Source of the DNA: a bacterium
GTDB lineage: Bacteria > JAHJDO01
NCBI GenBank assembly: GCA_023129655.1
Contig: JAGMBN010000019.1
Span: 1 to 14,098, forward strand
DNA length: 14,098 nucleotides
Reading direction: 5' to 3'
In this document: positions 1 through 6,948 of the stretch, piece by piece
Numbering within the stretch: position 1 is the stretch's first letter
How the letters are laid out: every line of letters starts with the position of its first letter
Position numbers and translations under genes: made by a program
The notes under the pieces: model-generated
Seen by the model: only the letters and a program-made list of their open reading frames with translations
Told to the model about the DNA's origin: nothing
Database searches by the model: none

Positions 1-1269
1 CCATATTAGAAATGCTAAAAAAACAGCGCATAGAAGAGAGAAAACAAGTTTCTTGAAATCTTTGTCCTTGGCTTTTCTCCATAACCAATCAATAAAAAAC
101 CCTGTGAACAATATTAAGAACGGCACTATCGGCTGTCGAAACCTTGAGAGGATATAAAAAGCCATTACAGAGCAAAAGCAGCCAATAATTATTAAATATA
201 CAAGTAAATACTTTTGCCAGTTTCGAATGGATACAATAATTCCTATTATTCCCATTGAGGCTATAAATACAAAACCGGGAAGAGGAAGACTCAGGAGACC
301 GGAGAATTTTCTTGATAAATAAAAATTGGAATTATTTGGTATCTCGTATCCATTCCAGAAAGCAATAGACTTTTTCATCTGCTGTTTGAACCATTTAGAA
401 GGTGTCTTAAACGCTGTTTTTAAAATATTAAAACATGTTTGTATTTGATTTTTTCCGGAATATGTATCTCCTTTGACATAATAAAGCCCACAGCCTGGAG
501 ATCTTGAATCATGTCCGCATATAAATGCGTTTACTCCCTGAGACGACATAGAAAACAAGTTAACTCCAGCAACATGATTACGAATAAAAAGAGGTGTAAG
601 CGTGAGTAAAAAACCAAAGGAAAAACACATAAATCGCCCAATTAAGAGTTTCTTATTCTTTAGTGTTGCATAAAACATCCATATCATAATAAATAGAACC
701 AATATGATATTATTTGGCCTGCATAGTATCAATAGACCGAGCACAATTCCTGGAATTAACCATATAGCAGCTTTTTTGCTCTTTGAGAGACGTGTAATAG
801 AAAAAACTAAAAGGACAGTTAAAAAGACTGTGATTGTTACACGCAACAATTCTCCTTCATAGAAAATCAATACTCCATATAAACTGCAAATGATTCCTGA
901 TATTACGCCAACGGTTCTATTAAAGATTCTATTTCCTATTAAGTATAATAAAGCACATGTACCAGCCCCCATAAGCATTTGGAATATTCTCACTATGAAG
1001 TAACGATGACCAAATAATTTATATATTAAGGCAAGAAAGTATGGATAAAGAGGAGATTGCGAATAAATGCCTTTTCCTCCCAGAATATCTCCATTTGAAA
1101 TTTGAAGAGCAAACTGATCAAATCTTTGTTGGTCTAGTCCCACTGGAATATTATAAAACATAGGATTATCTCTCATCTGATACAGGTAAATGAATCTTAT
1201 GGATAAGGCGAAAGCAAAGATTATTAATGGAATAAAGACTGAATTAGAAATTAGAAATTTTCTTTTCAT
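1..1269 (-). CDS. GT39-like membrane glycosyltransferase (C-terminus cut by window edge)
   Basis: This reading frame starts at ATG 1269 and stays open for 423 codons to the left window edge, so the C-terminus is missing. The protein is strongly hydrophobic with many predicted membrane helices, the first at about residues 9-30. A luminal/periplasmic loop carries acidic residues (D47, D52) followed by SQSPLYPYFLALIYKLFG at 71-88 and VRIFQ near 94. This is the usual arrangement of ArnT/PMT-type GT-C (GT39) enzymes, in which an acidic residue of the first loop is catalytic and the donor is a polyprenyl-phosphate sugar. SRFRQPIVP at about 375-383 matches the family's late conserved block. The start overlaps the end of mtnA by 26 bases. 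Lying after gmhA and hldC, it probably glycosylates a surface polysaccharide, lipid or protein. The family is fairly sure; donor and acceptor are unknown. Confidence 0.8.
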   Translation of the reverse strand, partial: MKRKFLISNSVFIPLIIFAFALSIRFIYLYQMRDNPMFYNIPVGLDQQRFDQFALQISNGDILGGKGIYSQSPLYPYFLALIYKLFGHRYFIVRIFQMLMGAGTCALLYLIGNRIFNRTVGVISGIICSLYGVLIFYEGELLRVTITVFLTVLLVFSITRLSKSKKAAIWLIPGIVLGLLILCRPNNIILVLFIMIWMFYATLKNKKLLIGRFMCFSFGFLLTLTPLFIRNHVAGVNLFSMSSQGVNAFICGHDSRSPGCGLYYVKGDTYSGKNQIQTCFNILKTAFKTPSKWFKQQMKKSIAFWNGYEIPNNSNFYLSRKFSGLLSLPLPGFVFIASMGIIGIIVSIRNWQKYLLVYLIIIGCFCSVMAFYILSRFRQPIVPFLILFTGFFIDWLWRKAKDKDFKKLVFSLLCAVFLAFLIW

Positions 1270-2275
1270 TAGGCTCTTCTATTATGCCGCATTCAGTTAT
1301 TATCGCAGATATAAGCCTTGCAGGGGTTACATCAAAAGCGGGGTTATACACATTTACATTTTTAGGCGCAATTCTTTTCCCGTATAGATTTGTTACTTCC
1401 TCATGAGCCCTTTGCTCAATTGGAATCTGTTTACCAGATTTTATTTTCATATCAAATGTGGAAATAGGAGCAGCCACATAAAAAGGAATATTATGCGCTT
1501 TTGCAAGTACTGCCAGACTGTACGTGCCTATCTTATTTGCAGTATCTCCATTAGAAGCGATTCTATCAGCTCCGACTATTACGCAACTTATTTTTCCTTG
1601 TTTCATCAATGAACCTGCCATATTATCGCAGATTAATGTAACATCAATCCCTGCATGCATCAGCTCCCATGTTGTAAGCCTTGCCCCCTGCAGTAATGGC
1701 CGAGTTTCGTCTGCATAAACTCTTATCTTCTTGCCTTGTTCGTTTGCATAAAAAATCACACCCAAAGCCGTTCCGTAATCGGCAGTTGCCAATCCTCCTG
1801 CATTACAGTGAGTTAAAATTACGTCTCCATCCTTTATAAGTTTTGCCCCATTCTTACCAATATCCCTGCAAATATTCTTATCTTCATCTATAATCTTTTG
1901 CGCTTCATTTAACAATTCGGATTTTATTGTCTTAATTGACAGATTTCTATGTTTCTCGCAACATACGCGCATCCTATCCAGTGCCCAGAAAAGGTTAACT
2001 GCAGTAGGTCTTGAGGATGATAGATATGATATGACATGCTCAAGTTGTTTTTTGAACCGTGCATAATCTTTCGCCTTTGAATCCTGCATTCCAAGAACTA
2101 CGCCTAATGCTCCGGCAATACCTATAGCAGGCGCCCCCCGAACTCTCAAATTCTTGATTGCTTCCCCTATACTTTCTATAGTGTCGCAATATATGTGCTT
2201 AAACTTGTTTGGAAGCAAAGTTTGATCTATTAGTTTAATTCTTTCCTTGTCCCACTTAATTGTTTCAACAGGCAT
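1244..2275 (-). CDS. mtnA: S-methyl-5-thioribose-1-phosphate isomerase
   Basis: The predicted reaction is conversion of 5-methylthioribose-1-phosphate to 5-methylthioribulose-1-phosphate, the isomerase step of methionine salvage, in the cytoplasm. The 343-residue length is normal for MtnA of the eIF2B-alpha/beta/delta-like fold. Visible signatures are RGAPAIGIAGALG (46-58), RPTAVNLFWALDRM (89-102), THCNAGGLATADYGTALG (155-172) with the expected catalytic cysteine C157, YADETRPLLQGARLT (187-201), and GADRIASNGDTANKIGTY (235-252) with the expected catalytic D237. The start ATG overlaps the stop of hldC by one base (TAATG), so translation is probably coupled. No other methionine-salvage gene is in the window; the neighbours handle heptose phosphates. 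Related ribose-1,5-bisphosphate isomerases share the fold, but the motifs favour MtnA. Confidence 0.93.
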   Translation of the reverse strand: MPVETIKWDKERIKLIDQTLLPNKFKHIYCDTIESIGEAIKNLRVRGAPAIGIAGALGVVLGMQDSKAKDYARFKKQLEHVISYLSSSRPTAVNLFWALDRMRVCCEKHRNLSIKTIKSELLNEAQKIIDEDKNICRDIGKNGAKLIKDGDVILTHCNAGGLATADYGTALGVIFYANEQGKKIRVYADETRPLLQGARLTTWELMHAGIDVTLICDNMAGSLMKQGKISCVIVGADRIASNGDTANKIGTYSLAVLAKAHNIPFYVAAPISTFDMKIKSGKQIPIEQRAHEEVTNLYGKRIAPKNVNVYNPAFDVTPARLISAIITECGIIEEPNEKKISNF

Positions 2276-2754
2276 TAGTCAGTTCCAATTATCTTTTTTA
2301 TAATCTCCGATGTTGATTTCCCCTTTACTTCTGGAATAGTAATAACCTTTCCACCGTGTGAGGTTACAGTATTTCTGCCAATAATTTGATCTATCTTATA
2401 ATCTCCTCCCTTCACAAGAATATCCGGGAGCAGTGTTGAGATAGTTTTTGCCGGATCCGGTTCATCAAAAATTACGACATAATCAATGAATTCAAAAGCA
2501 GAGAGTATTTCTGCGCGTTCATCCTGAGGGAATAGAGGCCTCTCATTACCCTTTAAGGCCTTTACTGATTTGTCGTTGTTTACAGCAACTATGAGTATAT
2601 CGCAAAGCTTTTTTGCAGCTCTTAAATATTTTATATGCCCAACATGTATGAGATCAAAACAACCGTTTGTAAAACCTATCTTCTTTCCTTGCTTTTTTAA
2701 AGAGTCTATTATTTCTTTTAACTCGGAAAGAGATTTGACTTTATTTTTGTTCAC
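2275..2754 (-). CDS. hldC: D-glycero-beta-D-manno-heptose 1-phosphate adenylyltransferase (HldC/RfaE2)
   Basis: This is a stand-alone cytidylyltransferase-like domain of about 160 residues, corresponding to the C-terminal half of bifunctional HldE. It should transfer AMP from ATP to heptose 1-phosphate to give ADP-heptose for surface glycan synthesis. The nucleotide-binding signature is TNGCFDLIHVGH near the N-terminus (HxGH at the end), with LRAAKKLCD and VAVNNDKSVKALKG behind it, then ERAEIL, LVKGGDYK and the C-terminal KSTSEIIKKI. The frame is open further upstream to a TTG at 2775 that has no Shine-Dalgarno. I prefer GTG at 2754, which has GGAAG upstream (spacing about 12, slightly long) and gives the usual family start just before KVKSLSELKEI. 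It overlaps gmhA by 14 bases. The kinase partner HldA is not in the window. Confidence 0.9.
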   Translation of the reverse strand: MNKNKVKSLSELKEIIDSLKKQGKKIGFTNGCFDLIHVGHIKYLRAAKKLCDILIVAVNNDKSVKALKGNERPLFPQDERAEILSAFEFIDYVVIFDEPDPAKTISTLLPDILVKGGDYKIDQIIGRNTVTSHGGKVITIPEVKGKSTSEIIKKIIGTD

Positions 2755-3319
2755 AATATAATTTTTCTTCCACAAGTTTACAGATTATGTGAATTACTGT
2801 AATGTGAGCTTCCTGAATGCGTGGAGTGCTTGAGGAAGGAGCAATGAAGCATAGATCTGCTATTTTTGAGAGCTCTCCACCTTCCCCACCTGAAAAGCCG
2901 ATAGTTGTAAGTTCCATGCTTTTTGCTTTGCGGATGCCGGCTAATACATTCTCAGAATTTCCGCTTGTTGATATACCCAAAGCTATATCTTTCTGAGTTC
3001 CTAATGCCTCTATCTGACGCGAAAAAATCTCATTAAAGCTGTAATCGTTAGATATTGAGGTTATTACAGAGCTATCTGTAGTTAAGGCAATTGCTGGCAG
3101 CGCGCTTCGTTCCAGTTCAAACCTGCCAACCAATTCTGCCGCCATATGCTGCGCGTCAGCAGCGCTTCCTCCATTCCCAAAAACAAGCAGCTTCCCTCCA
3201 CTGCTCAATACATCAGCAATGCTGTTTACTATCTTAACTATAACGTCAATCTGACGAGCTATAATATCTTGTTTTACTGTAATGCTTTCCTCGAGTATTT
3301 CTATTATGTGTTTATGCAT
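2741..3319 (-). CDS. gmhA: Sedoheptulose-7-phosphate isomerase
   Basis: This SIS-domain protein (192 residues, normal length) should convert sedoheptulose 7-phosphate to D-glycero-D-manno-heptose 7-phosphate, the first committed step of ADP-heptose synthesis. Signatures are FGNGGSAADAQHMAAELVG (47-65), TSISNDYSFNEIF (87-99), GISTSGNSENV (115-125) for phosphate binding, and TPRIQEAHITVIH (165-177). H58, E62, Q169 and H177 reproduce the spacing of the metal-binding and catalytic set known from characterised GmhA enzymes. The start is ATG 3319, with GGAG about ten bases upstream at the edge of a palindromic repeat. It is followed by hldC in an overlapping arrangement, so the two steps are encoded together. 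The identification is secure. Confidence 0.95.
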   Translation of the reverse strand: MHKHIIEILEESITVKQDIIARQIDVIVKIVNSIADVLSSGGKLLVFGNGGSAADAQHMAAELVGRFELERSALPAIALTTDSSVITSISNDYSFNEIFSRQIEALGTQKDIALGISTSGNSENVLAGIRKAKSMELTTIGFSGGEGGELSKIADLCFIAPSSSTPRIQEAHITVIHIICKLVEEKLYCEQK

Positions 3320-3333
3320 AACAACTCATCTCC

Positions 3334-3411
3334 AACTCATCCCCTGCCCCCTTCTCTTGCAAGAGAAGGGGAAATGTCCCCTCTATTCTCAAGAGAGGGC
3401 TAGGGTGAGTT
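3334..3411. repeat. REP-like palindromic element between nif3-like gene and gmhA
   Basis: A C/T-rich then A/G-rich block fills the space between two genes. The core is a perfect inverted repeat with 12-base arms, CCCCTTCTCTTG at 3348-3359 and its complement at 3360-3371. A second stem pairs CCCTCT (3379-3384) with AGAGGG (3394-3399). The outer ends are imperfect inverted repeats of each other: AACTCATCCCCTGCC begins at 3334, and GGCTAGGGTGAGTT ends at 3411, reaching the stop codon of the upstream gene. Such ends resemble the AACTCACCCTAGCC-type interspersed palindromes I know from many bacterial genomes. A 9-base direct repeat, CAACTCATC, occurs at 3322-3330 and 3333-3341 on the gmhA side. 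Transcribed on the minus strand it would fold into a strong hairpin. Confidence 0.7.
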
Positions 3412-4358
3412 TATCTTTTAACCCACCTGAATCCGGAGCATTCAATCACATTAATATCTGCCAGCAAACGGTCAAACATAAGATTCAAACCCAGATTATC
3501 ACTTGCTATATGCCCTGCGATTATGACGTTTAAGTGATTCTTTTCAGCCTCTTTTCTATGATCCTCGCTAAGATGCATACACACAATCGTGTTTATATCA
3601 CTCGCAGAAAGCATTTTGAATATATCCTTTGAGCCCTCTGTTCCACCTGTCATATCCACAAATATTTTGCCAGCGCTTCTCTCTTTTGATCCAACAAGAA
3701 TATTAGGTCCTGCAGCATTCATTGCGGCTTGCTTATACTCTTCTATCTCCATTAAAATGTCTATAATATCACCCATTGTATAAGGCTTTTCTTTATCAAA
3801 GAGCCTCTGCAAGTATGTTGCCACCATATTATCTGCAGGTGTATGAAGGTTCATAAAAGGCAATCCGATTAATTTGGCTGCGTCAACTGCTCTTGTATGA
3901 TTTACCGGCATAAGTCTTCTCTTGACTTCCTTAACCCTATGTTCCATCAGGCTTTCTGCTACGTTAATTGGCACGCCGTGCAAACTGAGAATGTTTGCCT
4001 GCATCTTCATTACATCATACAGCATTGCGTATGGCAAGCCTTCAGGATGATGAGCTATAACTGCATCTATCTGTTTGCCTCTATTTCTTAGAGTATCTGC
4101 CAGAATGAGCTCGCCCACTTCAATATCTATACCGACAAGCACAGTTTTAATCGTCTCATTGCCGCTGCCATTTAATATTCTTGAGTCAGCGTATGGATTT
4201 TTAAGAGATTCTTTATCAAAAAATTCTTTCTCTTTTTTCTTTAATTCCTCATATTTATTCTTGTTTTTCTTAAGTTCAAGCAAAACAGTTTTCTTGCCCC
4301 TTGGATCATTTTCAATCCCAATCTTAATCGCTTTTCTATAGAGTTCTTTCAGGTTCAT
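3411..4358 (-). CDS. Nif3-like dinuclear metal protein (GTP cyclohydrolase I type 2-like family)
   Basis: The 315-residue protein shows dispersed motifs of the Nif3/YbgI fold in the right order: IAHHPEG (101-107), LHTPADN (171-177, like Nif3 HTxxDxxxxG), and AGHIASDNLG near the C-terminus (281-290, like GHxxSE). In characterised relatives these His and acidic residues bind a pair of metal ions at the mouth of a toroidal hexamer. The final acid is Asp rather than the usual Glu. Residues 1-60 are a highly charged, lysine-rich, probably helical extension not typical of the family. The gene starts five bases after the coaBC stop with AAGGAG about ten bases upstream, so it belongs to that operon. 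The physiological role of the family is unsettled; I assign the fold, not a reaction. Confidence 0.72.
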   Translation of the reverse strand: MNLKELYRKAIKIGIENDPRGKKTVLLELKKNKNKYEELKKKEKEFFDKESLKNPYADSRILNGSGNETIKTVLVGIDIEVGELILADTLRNRGKQIDAVIAHHPEGLPYAMLYDVMKMQANILSLHGVPINVAESLMEHRVKEVKRRLMPVNHTRAVDAAKLIGLPFMNLHTPADNMVATYLQRLFDKEKPYTMGDIIDILMEIEEYKQAAMNAAGPNILVGSKERSAGKIFVDMTGGTEGSKDIFKMLSASDINTIVCMHLSEDHRKEAEKNHLNVIIAGHIASDNLGLNLMFDRLLADINVIECSGFRWVKR

Positions 4359-4363
4359 ATGGC

Positions 4364-5593
4364 TTATGCTCCTTTATTTTTATTAATTAAATCTACAATT
4401 CTATCCCAGATTCTATGGGCTACTTCTTCTTTAGTCCTTTTTGGTAATTCTTCCACATTATTGCTTTTATCAATTATTTTCACAATATTAGTCTCACTTT
4501 CAAAGCCTGCATCAGGCTGAGTTACATCATTAACAACTATTAGATCCAGGTTTTTCTTCTTTAATTTTGTCCTGGCGTTCTTTATAAGATTATTGGTTTC
4601 TGCTGCAAAGCCGACAGTAATTCTACTATTTTTTATTTTGCCCAGTTTTTCTAAGATATCATCCGTAGGCTCCAAATCTATTTTTAACATACCCTTTCTT
4701 TTTATCTTATTTTTTTCTGTTCTTTTGGGCTTGAAATCACCAACAGCAGCAGCCATTACCAGAATATCAGCATGCTTAAAATTATCCAGAACAGCTTTGC
4801 CCATTTGATCTGCAGTTTCCACTGAGATGTATTTTACACTCTCAGGAGGAGCTAAAAGTGTTTTCCCACTTATTAATGTTACATTTGCCCCTCTTACTTG
4901 TGCAGTATGCGCTAAAGCGAATCCCATTTTCCCTGTGGCTGGATTTCCAATAAATCTTACAGGATCTATATACTCTCTTGTGCCACCTGCTGTTACAAGA
5001 ACTCTTTTCCCTTTCAGGTCATATGTATCAAAAAGATCGCCTTCAATTAAGACGTCAACAACATGCTGAATAATTGAGTCAACTGATGCCAGTCTCCCTT
5101 CTCCTTCTTCCTCGCATGCCAACTTCCCATACTCAGGATTAATAAATCTGACACCTGCTATCTGCAGTTTTTTCTCATTATGTTTGTATATGTGACTTTT
5201 GTACATCCTCTCATTCATAGCAGGAGCCATCAAAATAGGTTTGTTCCCAGTAGACAGTAATGTTGTAGAGAGAAGATCATCTGCAATGCCACTTGCTACT
5301 TTTCCTATAATATTGGCAGTTGCCGGTGCTACAAGGAACAAGTCAGCAGTATCACTTATAGTTATGTGAGGCAAAGAGTCTTCAAGACTGCCTGAGTCAT
5401 GGAACATGTTAATATATACAGGATTCTGCGAGAGTGTTTGTAATGTTATCTCTCCAATAAATTTAGCTGCATTCACAGTCATGATAACCCTGACATTTGC
5501 ATTCAAGTCCTTTAATCTTCTTATTATTTCTGCAGATTTATATGCTGCAATACTGCCCGAAACACCCAAAATTATTGTTTTTCCTGTTAGCAT
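4364..5593 (-). CDS. coaBC: Phosphopantothenoylcysteine decarboxylase / phosphopantothenate-cysteine ligase
   Basis: This bifunctional coenzyme A enzyme ligates cysteine to 4'-phosphopantothenate using CTP (CoaB) and decarboxylates the product with FMN (CoaC). The N-terminal CoaC flavoprotein domain shows GVSGSIAAYKSAE (10-22), H76 in LPHITISD (catalytic His position), VAPATANIIGKVASGIADDLL (88-108), APAMNERM (123-130) with N127, and LACEEEGEGRLA (158-169) with C160. The flexible-loop sequence has Glu where the family often has Gly after that Cys. The C-terminal CoaB domain from about 195 has VLVTAGGTREYIDPVR, GNPATGKMG with N217, AAAVGDF (281-287) and the lysine-rich KNKIKRKG. The 409-residue length is normal. 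The start ATG overlaps a possible small ORF upstream. This essential gene marks the switch from the catabolic cluster to housekeeping genes. Confidence 0.96.
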   Translation of the reverse strand: MLTGKTIILGVSGSIAAYKSAEIIRRLKDLNANVRVIMTVNAAKFIGEITLQTLSQNPVYINMFHDSGSLEDSLPHITISDTADLFLVAPATANIIGKVASGIADDLLSTTLLSTGNKPILMAPAMNERMYKSHIYKHNEKKLQIAGVRFINPEYGKLACEEEGEGRLASVDSIIQHVVDVLIEGDLFDTYDLKGKRVLVTAGGTREYIDPVRFIGNPATGKMGFALAHTAQVRGANVTLISGKTLLAPPESVKYISVETADQMGKAVLDNFKHADILVMAAAVGDFKPKRTEKNKIKRKGMLKIDLEPTDDILEKLGKIKNSRITVGFAAETNNLIKNARTKLKKKNLDLIVVNDVTQPDAGFESETNIVKIIDKSNNVEELPKRTKEEVAHRIWDRIVDLINKNKGA

Positions 5594-5688
5594 CTTATTT
5601 CTTCTTTTTTTATCTGTCCCATCTTTGCTCCATCTATTTCTACATCCAAAATAATGGTTGAAAGTCTTTCAGTATAATATGCATTCAC
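5587..5688 (-). CDS. Possible 33-codon small ORF between UroD-like 1 and coaBC
   Basis: A GTG at 5688 follows directly after the TAG stop of the UroD-like 1 gene. It opens a 33-codon frame that ends in TAA overlapping the coaBC start (ATGCTAA). The deduced peptide contains TERLSTIILDVEIDGAKMG followed by a lysine/glutamate-rich end, which looks more protein-like than random AT-rich sequence, but I recognise no family. The initiation signal is weak (GAGAG eight bases upstream), while coaBC itself has only a poor ribosome site, so translation through this frame could couple to coaBC. It may equally be the remnant of a gene once upstream of coaBC, or chance. Confidence 0.22.
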   Translation of the reverse strand: MNAYYTERLSTIILDVEIDGAKMGQIKKEEIRC

Positions 5689-5703
5689 CTAAATAGCTCT
5701 CAG
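5674..5703 (-). promoter_or_regulatory. Weak sigma70-like promoter candidate for coaBC operon
   Basis: On the minus strand, CTGAGA (5703-5698, four of six to TTGACA) is followed after 18 bases by TATTAT (5679-5674, five of six to TATAAT). A 6+1+6 inverted repeat, TGAAAG-T-CTTTCA, at 5659-5671 lies just downstream of the -10 element, where an operator could sit. This is the only intergenic space before coaBC, so a promoter here would let the housekeeping genes be expressed independently of the UroD cluster. Such matches occur by chance in AT-rich DNA. Confidence 0.22.
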
Positions 5704-6948
5704 TGCCTCAAATAAGGCTATTACATTTTCAACAGGGGTATTAGCCTGGATATTATGGACAGCATTAAAAACAAACCCTCCATCTTGATTAAAAATTTCT
5801 ATACGATCCTTAACTTCTTTTCGAACTTTATTTGGTGTGCCAAAAGGTAGTGTTTTCTGACTATCCACTCCTCCACCCCAAAAGACAATTTTTGAACCGT
5901 ACTTTTCTTTTAAATATTTGGGATCCATATTTGCAGCTGAACATTGTACAGGATTAAGAATATCAAACCCTGCATCAATAAACTCTAAAATTAGAGGTTC
6001 AACAGAACCGCAGGAATGTATAAATGTCTTCCAGTCAGTATGTGTATGTACCCAATCATTTACTTTTTTATGGAATGGTTTATACAATTCTTTATATAAA
6101 TTTGCAGATATAAATAGACCTCGCTGTGTTCCAAAATCAGTCCCACTGATGAAAATTACTTCTATCTTGTTACCCACAGCCTGACGAATCTTTTCTAAAT
6201 TTTGCAAGGCTATCTCGCATTGTCTTTCAAATATCTCATAGATAAAACCCTTTCTTGTAAGTGTAGAAATATACCATTCTTCTATATCTCTAATCCCTTT
6301 AGGATATTTAAGAAATGGGGCTGGGACAAGGGCTATATCTCCAAATCCAGTGCCGCCAAAATTTGCCACTATGGCCAGGTCAGTATTGGTATAGAGATTC
6401 TCTGTTTGTTTATCTAAACATTTCAACTCTTCATCTGATATTTGCTGAAACTCCTCCAGATTATACTCCACCTTTAAATTTTTTTCATCTATGGATCCCT
6501 GGCGAACAATAGTATCAAAATAAAAACCGTTTTTGGGCATACGACCGCTTGGAGGCGCAGATTTATCTCCTTCAGGATACATTAAAATATCACCATTTTC
6601 TTCTGGCTCGGTATTGAATAAACCCGGGACTAAAACAGGAGTGCCATCAAATAACTGCCAGGGCTTCCAGTCTTTATTTTCAAATCCAAAAAGGTTCTTT
6701 TTTCCTGAAAGACCTATGCAATCAATATGCAGTTTGGCTATAAGCTCTTCATCAATCTCACCTAGCATCTGATAGGGCTCTATTACCTTAACCCGATTGC
6801 CGCCCGGTTTATCCAGACCAACAGCCTGGCGTAATTTAGCCACAATATTTACTGCAATCCCTGTAACCGGCGTAGCTCCAAAATCAATAGCAACCCGATC
6901 AGCCTTCTGATGGTTAAGCAATTGTTTTACTCTTTCTCTAGAAGTCAT
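5689..6948 (-). CDS. UroD-superfamily protein 1 (MtaA/UroD-like, probable methyltransferase fold)
   Basis: The sequence is a UroD-like TIM barrel of 419 residues, longer than its paralogues because of an insert around residues 85-180. It begins TSRERVKQLLNHQKADRVAI, the family's usual first helix. It shows ISGTDFGTQRGLFIS in the middle and FIHSCGSVEPLILEFIDAGF followed by DILNPVQCSA. H311, C313 and C336 form the HxC...C pattern that binds zinc in MtaA/MtbA methyltransferases. The N-terminal RQAGRY signature of haem-pathway UroD is absent. The frame is open to a TTG at 6969, but ATG 6948 has GAGG five bases upstream and an ATGA overlap with the preceding gene, so I chose it. It is the last gene of the cluster. 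The activity is inferred by family only; methyl transfer to or from a corrinoid is the leading idea. Confidence 0.85.
   Translation of the reverse strand: MTSRERVKQLLNHQKADRVAIDFGATPVTGIAVNIVAKLRQAVGLDKPGGNRVKVIEPYQMLGEIDEELIAKLHIDCIGLSGKKNLFGFENKDWKPWQLFDGTPVLVPGLFNTEPEENGDILMYPEGDKSAPPSGRMPKNGFYFDTIVRQGSIDEKNLKVEYNLEEFQQISDEELKCLDKQTENLYTNTDLAIVANFGGTGFGDIALVPAPFLKYPKGIRDIEEWYISTLTRKGFIYEIFERQCEIALQNLEKIRQAVGNKIEVIFISGTDFGTQRGLFISANLYKELYKPFHKKVNDWVHTHTDWKTFIHSCGSVEPLILEFIDAGFDILNPVQCSAANMDPKYLKEKYGSKIVFWGGGVDSQKTLPFGTPNKVRKEVKDRIEIFNQDGGFVFNAVHNIQANTPVENVIALFEALRAI

Noticed and set aside
2755..2775. TTG start at 2775 for hldC
   Set aside because: No Shine-Dalgarno precedes it and it lengthens the overlap with gmhA; GTG 2754 gives the usual family N-terminus. 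This is a preference, not proof.
3348..3399. Intrinsic terminator after the Nif3-like gene
   Set aside because: The hairpin is strong, but on the minus strand no run of T follows the stem, so a repeat element or processing site is a better description.
5659..5671. Rho-independent terminator at the end of the UroD cluster (TGAAAG-T-CTTTCA)
   Set aside because: The stem is only six pairs, AT-rich, with a single-base loop and no following U-tract.
5689..6948. Annotation of the UroD-like genes as hemE (haem biosynthesis)
   Set aside because: The N-terminal Arg-rich signature of true uroporphyrinogen decarboxylase is absent, several divergent copies occur together, and no haem gene is nearby; the HSC/HSD...C pattern points to the MtaA-like branch.
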